Assembly (NCBI GenBank): GCA_016742175.1
Contig: JACVCH010000010.1
Location: 1-64,000 of the forward strand
Length of the DNA stretch: 64,000 bases
From: Rhizobiaceae bacterium
GTDB lineage: Bacteria; Pseudomonadota; Alphaproteobacteria; Rhizobiales; Rhizobiaceae
Direction: 5' to 3'
In this document: positions 53,112-61,872 of the stretch, one piece after another
How the letters are laid out: each line of letters begins with the position of its first letter
How positions within the stretch are numbered: position 1 is the first letter of the stretch
Position numbers and translations under genes: made by a program
The notes under the pieces: model-generated
The model's input: the letters and a program-made list of their open reading frames with translations, nothing else
Databases searched by the model: none
What the model was told of the DNA's origin: nothing

Positions 53112-54323
53112 GTGTACGATTTCGCGATCTTCTGGGACTGGTTGAGCTTTGCCGCGCGCTGGCTGCACGTCATCACCGCGATCGCGTGGATCGGCTCGTC
53201 CTTCTACTTCATCGCGCTCGACCTCGGCCTGCGTCGCAACGGCCAGTTGCCGCCCGGCGTCAATGGCGAGGAGTGGCAAGTCCATGGCGGTGGCTTCTAC
53301 CACATCCAGAAATACATGGTCGCACCGCCCAACATGCCGGAGCACCTGATCTGGTTCAAATGGGAGAGCTACGCGACCTGGCTGTCGGGCTTCTTCCTGC
53401 TCGCCATCGTCTACTATGCCGGCGCCGACCTCTACCTCGTCGACCGCAACGTGCTCGACGTCTCGGCCCCCGTCGCGATTCTGATCTCGATCGCCTCGCT
53501 CGGCATCGGCTGGCTGATCTACGACCAGCTTTGCAAGTCGCCGCTCGGCAACAACGACACGGCGCTGATGCTGATCCTCTACGGCGTGCTCGTCGCGATG
53601 GCGTGGGGCTATACGCAACTCTTCACCGGCCGCGCCGCCTTCCTGCACCTCGGCGCCTTTACCGCCACGATCATGTCGGCCAACGTCTTCCTGATCATCA
53701 TCCCGAATCAGAAGATCGTGGTCGCGGACCTGAAGGCCGGCCGCGCGCCCGATCCGAAATACGGCAAGATCGCCAAGCAGCGCTCGACGCACAACAACTA
53801 CCTGACGCTGCCCGTCATCTTCCTGATGCTGTCGAACCACTATCCCCTGGCCTATGCCACGGAATTCAACTGGGTGATCGCCTCGCTGGTGTTCATCATC
53901 GGCGTCCTGATCCGGCATTATTTCAACTCGGTGCATGCCGGCAAAGGCAAGCCGCACTGGACATGGGGCGCGTCGGCCGTGCTCTTCATCGTCATCATGT
54001 GGCTGTCGACCGTGCCGGCCGCGCTGACCGGCGAGCCGCGCGCCTCTGCCCGGGCGGAGACGCTGATGGCGTCGACCCATTTCGACGCGGTGCGCGATAC
54101 CGTCATGGGCCGTTGCGCCATGTGCCATGCGGCGGAGCCGGGCTGGGAAGGCATCCATCTCGCGCCGAAGGGCGTGCTTCTGGACGGCGAGGCGCAGATC
54201 GCCGAGCACGCGCGCGAGATCTATCTCCAGGCCGGCCGCAGCCACGCCATGCCGCCCGGCAACGTCTCGGGCATGACCGACGATGAGCGCCGCCTGCTGG
54301 TCGCCTGGTTCGAGGGGCGGTGA
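53112..54323 (+). CDS. puuD: Urate hydroxylase PuuD (membrane protein with cytochrome c domain)
   Basis: A 403-residue protein: about eight membrane segments in residues 1-305, then a periplasmic c-type cytochrome domain with the heme motif CAMCH (335-339) and a distal Met in SHAMPPGNV. PuuD oxidises urate to 5-hydroxyisourate and passes electrons to the cytochrome. A GTG at 53112 is the start. The stop shares one base with the guaD start. Confidence 0.93.
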   Translation: MYDFAIFWDWLSFAARWLHVITAIAWIGSSFYFIALDLGLRRNGQLPPGVNGEEWQVHGGGFYHIQKYMVAPPNMPEHLIWFKWESYATWLSGFFLLAIVYYAGADLYLVDRNVLDVSAPVAILISIASLGIGWLIYDQLCKSPLGNNDTALMLILYGVLVAMAWGYTQLFTGRAAFLHLGAFTATIMSANVFLIIIPNQKIVVADLKAGRAPDPKYGKIAKQRSTHNNYLTLPVIFLMLSNHYPLAYATEFNWVIASLVFIIGVLIRHYFNSVHAGKGKPHWTWGASAVLFIVIMWLSTVPAALTGEPRASARAETLMASTHFDAVRDTVMGRCAMCHAAEPGWEGIHLAPKGVLLDGEAQIAEHAREIYLQAGRSHAMPPGNVSGMTDDERRLLVAWFEGR

Positions 54324-55636
54324 TGTCGACGCTTCTCCTGCGCGGCCGCCTGCTGTCCTTCCTCACCGAACCCGAAAGCATCGAGGACCGCGCCTCCTAT
54401 CGCTACGAGGAAGATGGCGGGCTGCTGATCCGCGACGGCAAGATCGCGGCGATGGGCGATTTCCATCTGGTGTCGCGTGAAGCGGGCAGGGACGTCGCCG
54501 TCGTCGATCATCGCCCGCACCTCATCCTGCCGGGCTTCATCGACACGCATGCGCATTTCCCGCAGATGCAGGTGATCGCCAGCTACGGGACCGAGCTTCT
54601 CGAATGGCTCAACAAGTACACGTTTCCGGAGGAGACGCGCTTCGCCGACCTCCAGCATGGACGGCGCATCGCGCGGCTGTTCCTGGATGAATTGATCCGC
54701 CAGGGTACCACGACGGTCGTCGCCTATTGCTCGGTCCACAAGGAGAGCGCGGACGCGTTCTTCGCCGAGGCGGAAAGCCGCGACATGCTGGTCGTTGGCG
54801 GCAAGGTGATGATGGACCGCAATGCGCCCGCCGCGCTGACCGACACGCCGCAATCCTCCTATGACGACACGAAGGAGCTGATCGCCCGCTGGCATGGCCG
54901 CGCGCGCGGCCACTATGCGATCACGCCGCGCTTTGCGATCACTTCCTCGCCCGAGCAGATGGAGATGGCGGGCGCGCTCGCCGCCGAGCATCGCGACCTC
55001 CACATCCAGACGCATCTGTCCGAGAACCACGCCGAGATCGCCTTCACCCAGGAGCTCTATCCCTGGTCGAAGGACTATACCGACATTTACGAGCACTACG
55101 GCCTCGCCGGGCCGAAGACGCTGTTCGGCCATTCGATCCATCTGTCGGAACGCGAGGCGGATGCGCTTTCGGACGCCGGTTCGATCGCCGTCTTCTGCCC
55201 GACCTCGAACCTCTTCCTCGGCTCCGGGCTTTTCGATTACCAGCGCTATCGCAAGCGCGCGAAGCCGCTGCGCATCTCGACGGCGACGGATGTCGGCGGC
55301 GGCACGAACTATTCGATGCTGCGCACGATGGACGAGGCCTACAAGATCATCGCGCTCAACGGCGAGAAGCTGAACCCGCTCGCCTCGTTCTGGCAGATCA
55401 CGCTCGGCAACGCCAAGGCGCTGTCGCTGGAAGGGAAGATCGGCACGCTCGACGTCGGCACCGATGCCGACCTCGTCGTGCTCGATGGCAAGGCGACGCC
55501 GGCGATGCGGCTGCGCATGGAGCGGATCGAGACGCTGGCCGAAGAGCTGTTCCTGATGCAGACGATGGGGGACGATCGGTGCGTGCGGGAGGTTTATGTG
55601 GCGGGGAAGTCGATGAAGAGCGAGTTGGCGGGGTGA
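54323..55636 (+). CDS. guaD: Guanine deaminase
   Basis: A 437-residue amidohydrolase. Metal ligands are seen in FIDTHAHFPQ, QTHLSENHAEI, GHSIHLSE and the ATDVGGG Asp. PFIDTHAHFPQ-type sequence plus the YTFPEE segment are specific to guanine deaminase. It converts guanine to xanthine, feeding XdhAB. Its ATG overlaps the puuD stop. Confidence 0.94.
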   Translation: MSTLLLRGRLLSFLTEPESIEDRASYRYEEDGGLLIRDGKIAAMGDFHLVSREAGRDVAVVDHRPHLILPGFIDTHAHFPQMQVIASYGTELLEWLNKYTFPEETRFADLQHGRRIARLFLDELIRQGTTTVVAYCSVHKESADAFFAEAESRDMLVVGGKVMMDRNAPAALTDTPQSSYDDTKELIARWHGRARGHYAITPRFAITSSPEQMEMAGALAAEHRDLHIQTHLSENHAEIAFTQELYPWSKDYTDIYEHYGLAGPKTLFGHSIHLSEREADALSDAGSIAVFCPTSNLFLGSGLFDYQRYRKRAKPLRISTATDVGGGTNYSMLRTMDEAYKIIALNGEKLNPLASFWQITLGNAKALSLEGKIGTLDVGTDADLVVLDGKATPAMRLRMERIETLAEELFLMQTMGDDRCVREVYVAGKSMKSELAG

Positions 55637-55665
55637 GGTATCTGTGACGATTGCGCTCGACGTTG

Positions 55666-55781
55666 CCCCCCTCTGTCCTGCCGGACATCTCCCCCGCGAG
55701 GGGGGAGATCAGCTAGTCGCAAAGGTCGAAGCGCGTGATCTCCCCCCATGCGGGGGAGATGTCCGGCAGGACAGAGGGGGG
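55666..55781. repeat. Family A palindromic element (116 bp)
   Basis: Consensus arms; loop type 2 (AGCTAGTCGCAAAGGTCGAAGCGCGTG). The same loop, reversed and with one difference, is in the copy at 61737-61852. It lies between guaD and the glycerate kinase gene, and its frame stays open into that gene. Confidence 0.9.
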
Positions 55782-55816
55782 CGCGAAGGATCGCAAACGC
55801 TGCGCGGTGCCTCGCG

Positions 55817-57079
55817 ATGACCGACCCGCACACCCTCTTCACCTCGATCTTCACCGCCGCCGTCGCCGCCGCAGACCCGGAACGCACCATCCGCGACCAC
55901 CTCCCCCCGCGCCCCAAGGGCCGCACCATCGTCATCGGCGCTGGGAAGGGCTCGGCGCAGATGGCGCGGGCGTTGGAGCGCGCATGGGACGGCCCGCTGG
56001 AAGGCGTGGTCGTCACGCGCTACGGCTATGGCTGCGCCTGCGAGCGCATCGAGATCATCGAGGCCGCCCATCCCGTCCCCGACGAAGCGGGGCTCAAGGC
56101 AGGGCGACGGCTTCTCGCTGCCGTCCAAGGTCTCACCGCGGACGACCTCGTCATCGCGCTGATCTCCGGCGGCGGCTCGGCGCTGCTGCCCGCACCGCCC
56201 GCCGGCCTGACGCTTGCCGACGAAATCGCCGTCAACGAGGCGCTGCTCGACTCCGGCGCGCCGATTTCGGCCATGAACACGGTGCGCAAGCACGTCTCGT
56301 CCATCAAGGGCGGGCGGCTTGCCGCGGCCGCGCGCCCCGCGCGCGTCGTCTCGCTCATCGTCTCCGACATTCCCGGCGACAACCCCGCCCATGTCGCCTC
56401 GGGCCCCACCGTTCCGGATGGCGCGGTGCGTGCCGACGCGCTCTCGGTCATCGAGACCTACCGGCTGAACCTGCCCGACGCCGTCATGGCGCATATCCGC
56501 TCAACCGCTGCCGATGCGCCGATGCCGGATGATCCGCGCTTTGCCGGCAACGCGGTGCGGGTCATCGCGTCGGCAGGGATTTCGCTCGAAGCGGCCGTCG
56601 CCGAGGCGAGACGCCATGGCATCGAGGCCGTCATTCTCTCCGATGCGATCGAGGGCGAAGCACGCGAGGTGGGCAAGGTCCATGCGGCGATCGCCCGCGA
56701 GATCGCGCTGCGCGACCGGCCGTTCGCCAGACCCGCCCTGCTGCTTTCCGGCGGCGAGACGACGGTGACGATTGCGCAGAAGGGCGGCCGGGGTGGGCGC
56801 AACACGGAATTCCTGCTGTCGCTCGCGCTCGGCATCGAGGGGTTGGCGGGCGTTCATGCGTTTGCGGCCGATACGGACGGGGTCGACGGGTCGGAAGCCA
56901 ATGCCGGCGCGTTCGCCGACGGAACGACTTCGGCGCGCTTGCGCACGTTAGGGCATGATCCGCGCGGGATGCTGGCACGGCACGATGCGTGGGGGGCGTT
57001 CGATACGCTGGGGGATCTGTTCGCGCCGGGCCCGACGGGAACGAATGTCAATGACTTGCGGGCGGTGCTGGTGCGGTAG
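55817..57079 (+). CDS. gckA: Glycerate 2-kinase (MOFRL family)
   Basis: A 420-residue glycerate kinase of the GckA/TtuD type. VIGAGKGSAQMARA, ALISGGGSALLP and SDIPGDNPAHVASGPTVPD mark the N-terminal domain and LLSGGETTVTI, GRNTEFLLSLAL and DTDGVDGSEANAGAF the C-terminal MOFRL domain. It makes 2-phosphoglycerate from glycerate, the exit route for glyoxylate made by AllA. The ATG at 55817 is chosen; the frame is open through the upstream repeat, so a longer form cannot be fully excluded. Confidence 0.9.
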   Translation: MTDPHTLFTSIFTAAVAAADPERTIRDHLPPRPKGRTIVIGAGKGSAQMARALERAWDGPLEGVVVTRYGYGCACERIEIIEAAHPVPDEAGLKAGRRLLAAVQGLTADDLVIALISGGGSALLPAPPAGLTLADEIAVNEALLDSGAPISAMNTVRKHVSSIKGGRLAAAARPARVVSLIVSDIPGDNPAHVASGPTVPDGAVRADALSVIETYRLNLPDAVMAHIRSTAADAPMPDDPRFAGNAVRVIASAGISLEAAVAEARRHGIEAVILSDAIEGEAREVGKVHAAIAREIALRDRPFARPALLLSGGETTVTIAQKGGRGGRNTEFLLSLALGIEGLAGVHAFAADTDGVDGSEANAGAFADGTTSARLRTLGHDPRGMLARHDAWGAFDTLGDLFAPGPTGTNVNDLRAVLVR

Positions 57080-57090
57080 CGGGGCGAAAC

Positions 57091-57235
57091 ACCCCCACTC
57101 CGGCCCTTCGGGCCACCTCTCCCCCTGCCCGGGGGAGAGGAAATGCGCTGCCGGATCGGTGACGCTTTTCCAGTTGGCGTTCCTCTCCCCTTTTGAGGGG
57201 GAGAGGTGGCGCGCGAAGCGCGACGGAGTGGGGGT
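57091..57235. repeat. Family B palindromic element, first of two in tandem (145 bp)
   Basis: The 302-base space 57080-57381 between the convergent gckA and udgX genes holds only two family B elements. This copy starts ACCCCCACTCCGGCCC and ends CGGAGTGGGGGT, with an inner segment TGCCCGGGGGAGAGGAAAT that recurs in the next copy. Confidence 0.88.
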
Positions 57236-57358
57236 CTGCGCATCCCCTGCCCGGGGGAGAGGAAATCGCGCTGCCGGATTGGTGACGCTTTTCCAGCTTG
57301 GGTTCCTCTCCCCTTTTGAGGGGGAGAGGTAGCCCGGCAACGGGCCGAAGTGGGGGTC
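57236..57358. repeat. Family B palindromic element, second tandem copy (123 bp)
   Basis: Repeats the right-hand part of the preceding copy with a period of about 122 bases: the segments from TGCCCGGGGGAGAGGAAAT to GAGGGGGAGAGGT (57126-57209 and 57248-57332) differ at few positions. It lacks its own left tip, so it arose by tandem duplication of part of the first element. Confidence 0.85.
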
Positions 57359-57381
57359 TGCGCTTCCTCATCTTGTGCGTG

Positions 57382-58848
57382 TCACCCCGCCATCAGCTTC
57401 CTCACCGCCACCATGTCCGCCACGAACCGCTCGCGCTCCGCCTCGGCCTCATCACGTTCGCGGATGCGCAGGATGAAGGAGGGGTGGATGGTGATGAAGA
57501 CGCGCAGGCCGTCCTCGCGCGTGACGACCTCGCCGCGCATCTTCGTCACCGGGATCGCCTTGCCGAGCAGCGACTGCGCGGCGGTCGCGCCGAGCGCGAC
57601 GGCGAGGTCGGGCTTGATGAAGCCGAGTTCCTGCTCCACCCACCAGCGGCAGGCCTGCACCTCGCCGGCATTCGGCTTGGAATGGATGCGGCGCTTGCCG
57701 CGCGGCTCGAACTTGAAGTGCTTCACCGCATTGGTGACGTAGGTGATGCGTCGGTCGACGCCGGCTTCGTCGAGCACGCCGTCGAAGACCTTGCCGGCCG
57801 GGCCGACGAAGGGCTTGCCGGCAATGTCCTCCTGGTCGCCCGGCTGTTCGCCGACGAAGACGATGCGCGCGTCCTGCGGTCCCTCGCCGAAGACGGTCTG
57901 CGTCGCGTCGCGCCAGAGCGGGCAGCGGCGGCAGCCCTCGGCCTGCCTTTGCGCCTCGTCCAGCGAGCGGGTGGGCGCCTCGGCGTCGGCAGGCGTTTCC
58001 TTCGCCGACCAGTATTTCTCCTGGACCTTCGCATGATGCGGCGCCGGCACGGTGGGCATCCTTTCGATCATCTCCCTGGCGGCCCTGTCCGCGCCCTTGA
58101 TCAAATCGGGGATCAGCGTGGCCTCGGGCAGGTTCTTCCAGTATTTCTTCGGCATCTCGGCCTGCATCGCCTTCACCTTCAGCCGCGCGGGGTTGAAAAT
58201 GTTTGTGAAATAGGTGCGCCACAAATCCTCGGTCGCATCGGCCGCCGGCGCGTCGGTCTTCGAGGCCGGCGGGCCAATGGTCAGGGTCTCGCCATCCCAT
58301 TCGGCCGTGCCCTTCGGCGTCAGGATCGTCCAGGCCATGCCGGTGAAGCGGCGCACGAAGAAGGGCGCGTTGCGCTCGACGATGAAATGGTCGGGCTCGA
58401 ACCACGCCGCATAGCGAATGTCCTCGCCTTCGCCGACTTCCACGAACCGCACGAAGGCGCGCATCTTGTGGATGTCGCGGCGCACGGACTTTTCCATCTC
58501 GTAGAGCTTCATCACGTCCGGATCGGACGCGATCTTCAGCAGGTTCGGCTCGGTGCGCAGCCGGAAGAGGATGCGGTAGAGGAGGGCGAAACGGGCCGGG
58601 TCCGAATGACAGATCACCGCCTCGGCGCGGTCGATGAACTCGCGCGGGACGTTGAGCGTGACGCCGGTCGCAACGGCGGGGAGGGGCGTGTCGGCGGCGA
58701 AGAGGTCGGAGTTGTCGCCGACGGTCCAGACGATGTCGGCGGGCGGGATGTCGTTGGTGGCGAGACGGCGGGCGGCGTCGCGCCAGGCGGCGAAGTCGGT
58801 CTGGGAGGCGAGGGGGGCGGTTTGGAGGGTTGTGGATGTGGGGATCAT
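57382..58848 (-). CDS. udgX: DUF4130 domain fused to UdgX-type uracil-DNA glycosylase
   Basis: A 488-residue protein. Residues 1-270 match the DUF4130 domain that accompanies radical SAM repair proteins; residues 295-488 are a uracil-DNA glycosylase fold. VGEQPGDQEDIAGKPFVGPAG is the active-site region and KRRIH (385-389) is the UdgX loop, whose His forms a covalent bond to the abasic site in characterised UdgX. CRRCPLW is an iron-sulfur-type Cys cluster. It lies downstream of the radical SAM gene, separated by a family A element. Confidence 0.9.
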   Translation of the reverse strand: MIPTSTTLQTAPLASQTDFAAWRDAARRLATNDIPPADIVWTVGDNSDLFAADTPLPAVATGVTLNVPREFIDRAEAVICHSDPARFALLYRILFRLRTEPNLLKIASDPDVMKLYEMEKSVRRDIHKMRAFVRFVEVGEGEDIRYAAWFEPDHFIVERNAPFFVRRFTGMAWTILTPKGTAEWDGETLTIGPPASKTDAPAADATEDLWRTYFTNIFNPARLKVKAMQAEMPKKYWKNLPEATLIPDLIKGADRAAREMIERMPTVPAPHHAKVQEKYWSAKETPADAEAPTRSLDEAQRQAEGCRRCPLWRDATQTVFGEGPQDARIVFVGEQPGDQEDIAGKPFVGPAGKVFDGVLDEAGVDRRITYVTNAVKHFKFEPRGKRRIHSKPNAGEVQACRWWVEQELGFIKPDLAVALGATAAQSLLGKAIPVTKMRGEVVTREDGLRVFITIHPSFILRIRERDEAEAERERFVADMVAVRKLMAG

Positions 58849-58872
58849 CGGGAGGCTTTGCGCCCTGTCACG

Positions 58873-58984
58873 CCCCCCTCTGTCCTGCCGGACATCTCCC
58901 CCGCGAGGGGGGAGATTAGCCTCGTCATCGATACCGCGTGATCTCCCCCCATGCGGGGGAGATGTCCGGCAGGACAGAGGGGGG
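58873..58984. repeat. Family A palindromic element (112 bp)
   Basis: Consensus arms with loop type 1 (CTCGTCATCGATACCGCGTG), nearly the same as the copy at 34244-34353. It lies between the radical SAM gene and udgX. Confidence 0.9.
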
Positions 58985-59016
58985 CAACGTCGAGCGAACC
59001 CATGACAGATCCCGCG

Positions 59017-60252
59017 CTAGAACAAACTCAACTGCGTCGGCCTGCCAACCAGCCGTGCCCGCAGATGTTCCGCATCCGTCGCCCCGCCCGGGGACCAGCC
59101 GTCGGCGACGATGAAGGGGCGGACCTTGGCGATCGACTGGCAGAGCCGGCCGACATCTTCGAGCCGCAGGCGCCGGTAGCGGCGCACGTCGAGCATCTTC
59201 TTAACCGCCTTGCTGCCGAAGCCTGGCACGCGCAGGAGCATCTCGCGCGGCGCGCGGTTGACGTCGACCGGAAACGCGCCGCGATTGGCGAGCGCCCAGG
59301 ACAGCTTCGGGTCGATTTCGAGATCAAGCATCCCGTCCTGCCGGTTCGCGACGATCTCGTGCCGGTCGAAGCCGTAGAAGCGCATCAGCCAGTCGGCCTG
59401 GTAGAGCCGGTGCTCGCGCATCAGCGGCGGCTTTAGCAACGGCAGCGCGGACGAAGCGTCCGGAATCGGGCTGAAGGCGGAATAGTAGACGCGGCGAAGC
59501 TGGTAGCTGCCGTAGAGCCGCGCGCTGGTGCCGAGGATGTCGGCATCGTTCGTCGCATCCGCGCCGATGATCATCTGCGTCGACTGGCCGCCCGGCGCGA
59601 AGCGCTGGCGCTTCTTCGTCTTCAGCGTCGGATCGGCCTTCTCCTCGATCTTGGCGCGCAGCTTCGCCATCGAGACGCGGATCGTCTCGGGCCGCTTTTC
59701 CGGCGCAAGCCGCTTCACGCCCTCATCGGTCGGCAGTTCGACGTTGATCGACAGGCGGTCGGCGTAAAGCCCGGCCTGTTCGAGCAGTTCGGGCGAACAT
59801 TCCGGGATCGTCTTCAGATGGATGTAGCCCCCAAATTTCTCATCGACCCGCAGCCGCCGCGCGATCTCCACCATCTCGCCCATCGTCTCGTCGGGCGATC
59901 GGATGACGCCGGAGGAGAGGAACAGGCCCTCGATGTAGTTGCGCTTGTAGAATTCGAGCGTCAGCCGCACGACTTCGTCGATCGAGAAGCGCGCGCGCTT
60001 CACGTTGGAGGAGGAGCGGTTGATGCAGTAGCTGCAATCATAGATGCAGAAATTGGTCAGGAGAATCTTCAGGAGCGAGATGCAGCGTCCGTCCGGCGCG
60101 TAGGAGTGGCAGATGCCCATGCCCTCGGTCGAGCCGATGCCGCCCGATTTCAGCGAGTTGCGCTTCGCCGCCCCGGAGGAGGCGCAGGAGGCGTCGTATT
60201 TGGCGGCATCCGACAGGATCGCCAGCTTGTCGCGGGTCGAAAGAACGCTCAT
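59017..60252 (-). CDS. Putative DNA-repair radical SAM protein (UdgX-linked)
   Basis: A 411-residue radical SAM enzyme. The 4Fe-4S ligands are in CIYDCSYC (Cys69, 73, 76). The C-terminus has a helix-hairpin-helix DNA-binding motif (NRAPREMLLRVPGFGSKAVKKML). Such proteins are consistently paired with a DUF4130/uracil-DNA glycosylase gene and are named putative DNA modification or repair proteins; their reaction is not defined. Confidence 0.88.
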   Translation of the reverse strand: MSVLSTRDKLAILSDAAKYDASCASSGAAKRNSLKSGGIGSTEGMGICHSYAPDGRCISLLKILLTNFCIYDCSYCINRSSSNVKRARFSIDEVVRLTLEFYKRNYIEGLFLSSGVIRSPDETMGEMVEIARRLRVDEKFGGYIHLKTIPECSPELLEQAGLYADRLSINVELPTDEGVKRLAPEKRPETIRVSMAKLRAKIEEKADPTLKTKKRQRFAPGGQSTQMIIGADATNDADILGTSARLYGSYQLRRVYYSAFSPIPDASSALPLLKPPLMREHRLYQADWLMRFYGFDRHEIVANRQDGMLDLEIDPKLSWALANRGAFPVDVNRAPREMLLRVPGFGSKAVKKMLDVRRYRRLRLEDVGRLCQSIAKVRPFIVADGWSPGGATDAEHLRARLVGRPTQLSLF

Positions 60253-60315
60253 TCGTTCTTGATATGTTCTGACCGCGCCCAGCGCTATAAACTTTGACGT
60301 GAAGTGCCGAAAAGC

Positions 60316-61701
60316 TCAGACCGCTTGCAGATAGAGGTGGTAGTCGAGTTCGCTCACCGTGCGCGCGACGCGCAGATATTCGGCGCGCTTGATGGCGCAG
60401 AAGGTGCGGTGCATTTCCTTGCCGAGCGCTGATTTGAGGAAGGCCGATCCTTCCGCCGCTTCGATCGCGGCGAGCCAGTTGGACGGCATCGCCGGGCCGG
60501 CGGGTTCGTCCGCATAGCCGTTTCCGACCGTCACCGGCCCTGGATCGAGCCGCTCGTCCATGCCCTTGGCGATGCCGGCGAGGACCGTCGCGGCAACCAG
60601 ATAGGGGTTGGCGTCGACGCCCGACGGACGGTGCTCGATGCGCCGCGCCGATTTCGAGCCGGCCGGAATTCTGAGCGCGACCGAACGGTTGTTGACGCCC
60701 CATGTCGGCGCGACCGGCGCATAGGACTGCGCGACGAACCGCCGCCAGGAATTGGCGTGCGGGGCGAAGACGAGCATCGATTCGCCCATTGTGCCGGCAA
60801 GCCCGCCGAGTGCGGTGAGGATCGTGTCGCTCCAGGCGCCTTCCTCTTCCTCGGTGAAGACGTTGCGGCCCGCCTCGTCCTGCATCGAGACGTGGAGGTG
60901 CATGCCGGAACCCGCATAATCCTCGATGGGCTTTGCCATGAAGCAGGCGGTGACGCCGTGCCGGCGCGCCTGCAGCCGCACCAGCCGCTTCAGCATCAAC
61001 AGATCGTCGGCAGCGCGCAGGATGTCCTTGCGATAGTTCAGCGTCAGCTCGTACTGGCCGGGCGCGTATTCGGAGATCACCGTCTCGGCGGGGATGCCCT
61101 GTGCCTTCGCGGCCGCGTAGATGTCGGAGAAAAGCGGCTCCATGCCGTGCAGATGATCGACCGAATAGACCTCGGTCTTGGCGCTGGCGAGCCCGTCGAG
61201 AACGGCGCGCGCGGGCTGGATACGACCATTGCCGTCGCGCTCGTTGGCGAGCAGGAAGAACTCCAGTTCGAAGGCACCGGCGGGCTCGAGACCCTTCGCC
61301 GCGAAGGCCTCGACCTGCCTTGCCAGCGCGTGGCGCGGGTCGGAGCCCATGGGCGCGCCGTCGAGATGGTACATCGACATCAGCACCTGCCCGCGCGCAG
61401 GCTGCGTGCCGTGGAGCGGCACGAGCGTGCCGGGGATCGGCCATGCGCGCAGGTCCCCGTCGCCCGAATCCCAGATCAGCCCCGTCTCGTGGACATCCTC
61501 ACCGACGATGTCGAGGCCGAGGATTGAGATCGGCAGGTGCCGGCCGTTCTCGTAGAGGCCGGGAAGTTCGTGCCGCCGGATGATCTTGCCGCGCCCGATG
61601 CCGTTGGCGTCGGTGAGGACGATGTCGAAGGCCTCGATATCGGGGTGGGCGGCGAGGAAGTCGCGCGCTTCGGTGGGGGTGGAGCCGGAGGGGGAGGTCA
61701 T
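60316..61701 (-). CDS. Glutamine synthetase family protein (gamma-glutamyl-amine ligase-like)
   Basis: A 461-residue protein with a beta-grasp N-terminus and the GS catalytic domain: EYAPGQYELTLNY, GSGMHLHVSM, RRIEHRPSGVDANPYL and the NNRSVALRIP segment. It lacks the Tyr adenylylation signature of housekeeping GlnA, and the overall pattern is that of PuuA/GlnT-like ligases that join glutamate to amines such as putrescine or ethanolamine. An upstream class III aminotransferase is on the same strand; a family A element is between them. Confidence 0.87.
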   Translation of the reverse strand: MTSPSGSTPTEARDFLAAHPDIEAFDIVLTDANGIGRGKIIRRHELPGLYENGRHLPISILGLDIVGEDVHETGLIWDSGDGDLRAWPIPGTLVPLHGTQPARGQVLMSMYHLDGAPMGSDPRHALARQVEAFAAKGLEPAGAFELEFFLLANERDGNGRIQPARAVLDGLASAKTEVYSVDHLHGMEPLFSDIYAAAKAQGIPAETVISEYAPGQYELTLNYRKDILRAADDLLMLKRLVRLQARRHGVTACFMAKPIEDYAGSGMHLHVSMQDEAGRNVFTEEEEGAWSDTILTALGGLAGTMGESMLVFAPHANSWRRFVAQSYAPVAPTWGVNNRSVALRIPAGSKSARRIEHRPSGVDANPYLVAATVLAGIAKGMDERLDPGPVTVGNGYADEPAGPAMPSNWLAAIEAAEGSAFLKSALGKEMHRTFCAIKRAEYLRVARTVSELDYHLYLQAV

Positions 61702-61736
61702 GCTGTGGCTCCGCTGAAATGTTGCGATCCGTCGCG

Positions 61737-61852
61737 CCCCCCTCCGTCCTGCCGGACATCTCCCCCGCATGGGGGGAGATCACGCGCTTCGATCTTTGCG
61801 ACTAGCTGATCTCCCCCCATGCGGGGGAGATGTCCGGCAGGACAGAGGGGGG
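61737..61852. repeat. Family A palindromic element (116 bp)
   Basis: Arms CCCCCCTCCGTCCTGCCGGA and complement (one arm mismatch). Loop type 2 in reverse orientation, one base different from the copy at 55666-55781. It lies between the aminotransferase and the glutamine-synthetase-like gene. Confidence 0.9.
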
Positions 61853-61872
61853 CAACGTAGGGCGCGAACATC

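Noticed and set aside
55748-55816. N-terminal extension of gckA through the family A element
   Set aside because: The frame is open, but the codons come from the repeat and kinase homology begins after ATG 55817. Family A elements are often stop-free by composition.
57091-57358. CRISPR-like tandem repeats
   Set aside because: Only two partial copies, about 122-bp period, palindromic throughout, no spacers and no cas genes.
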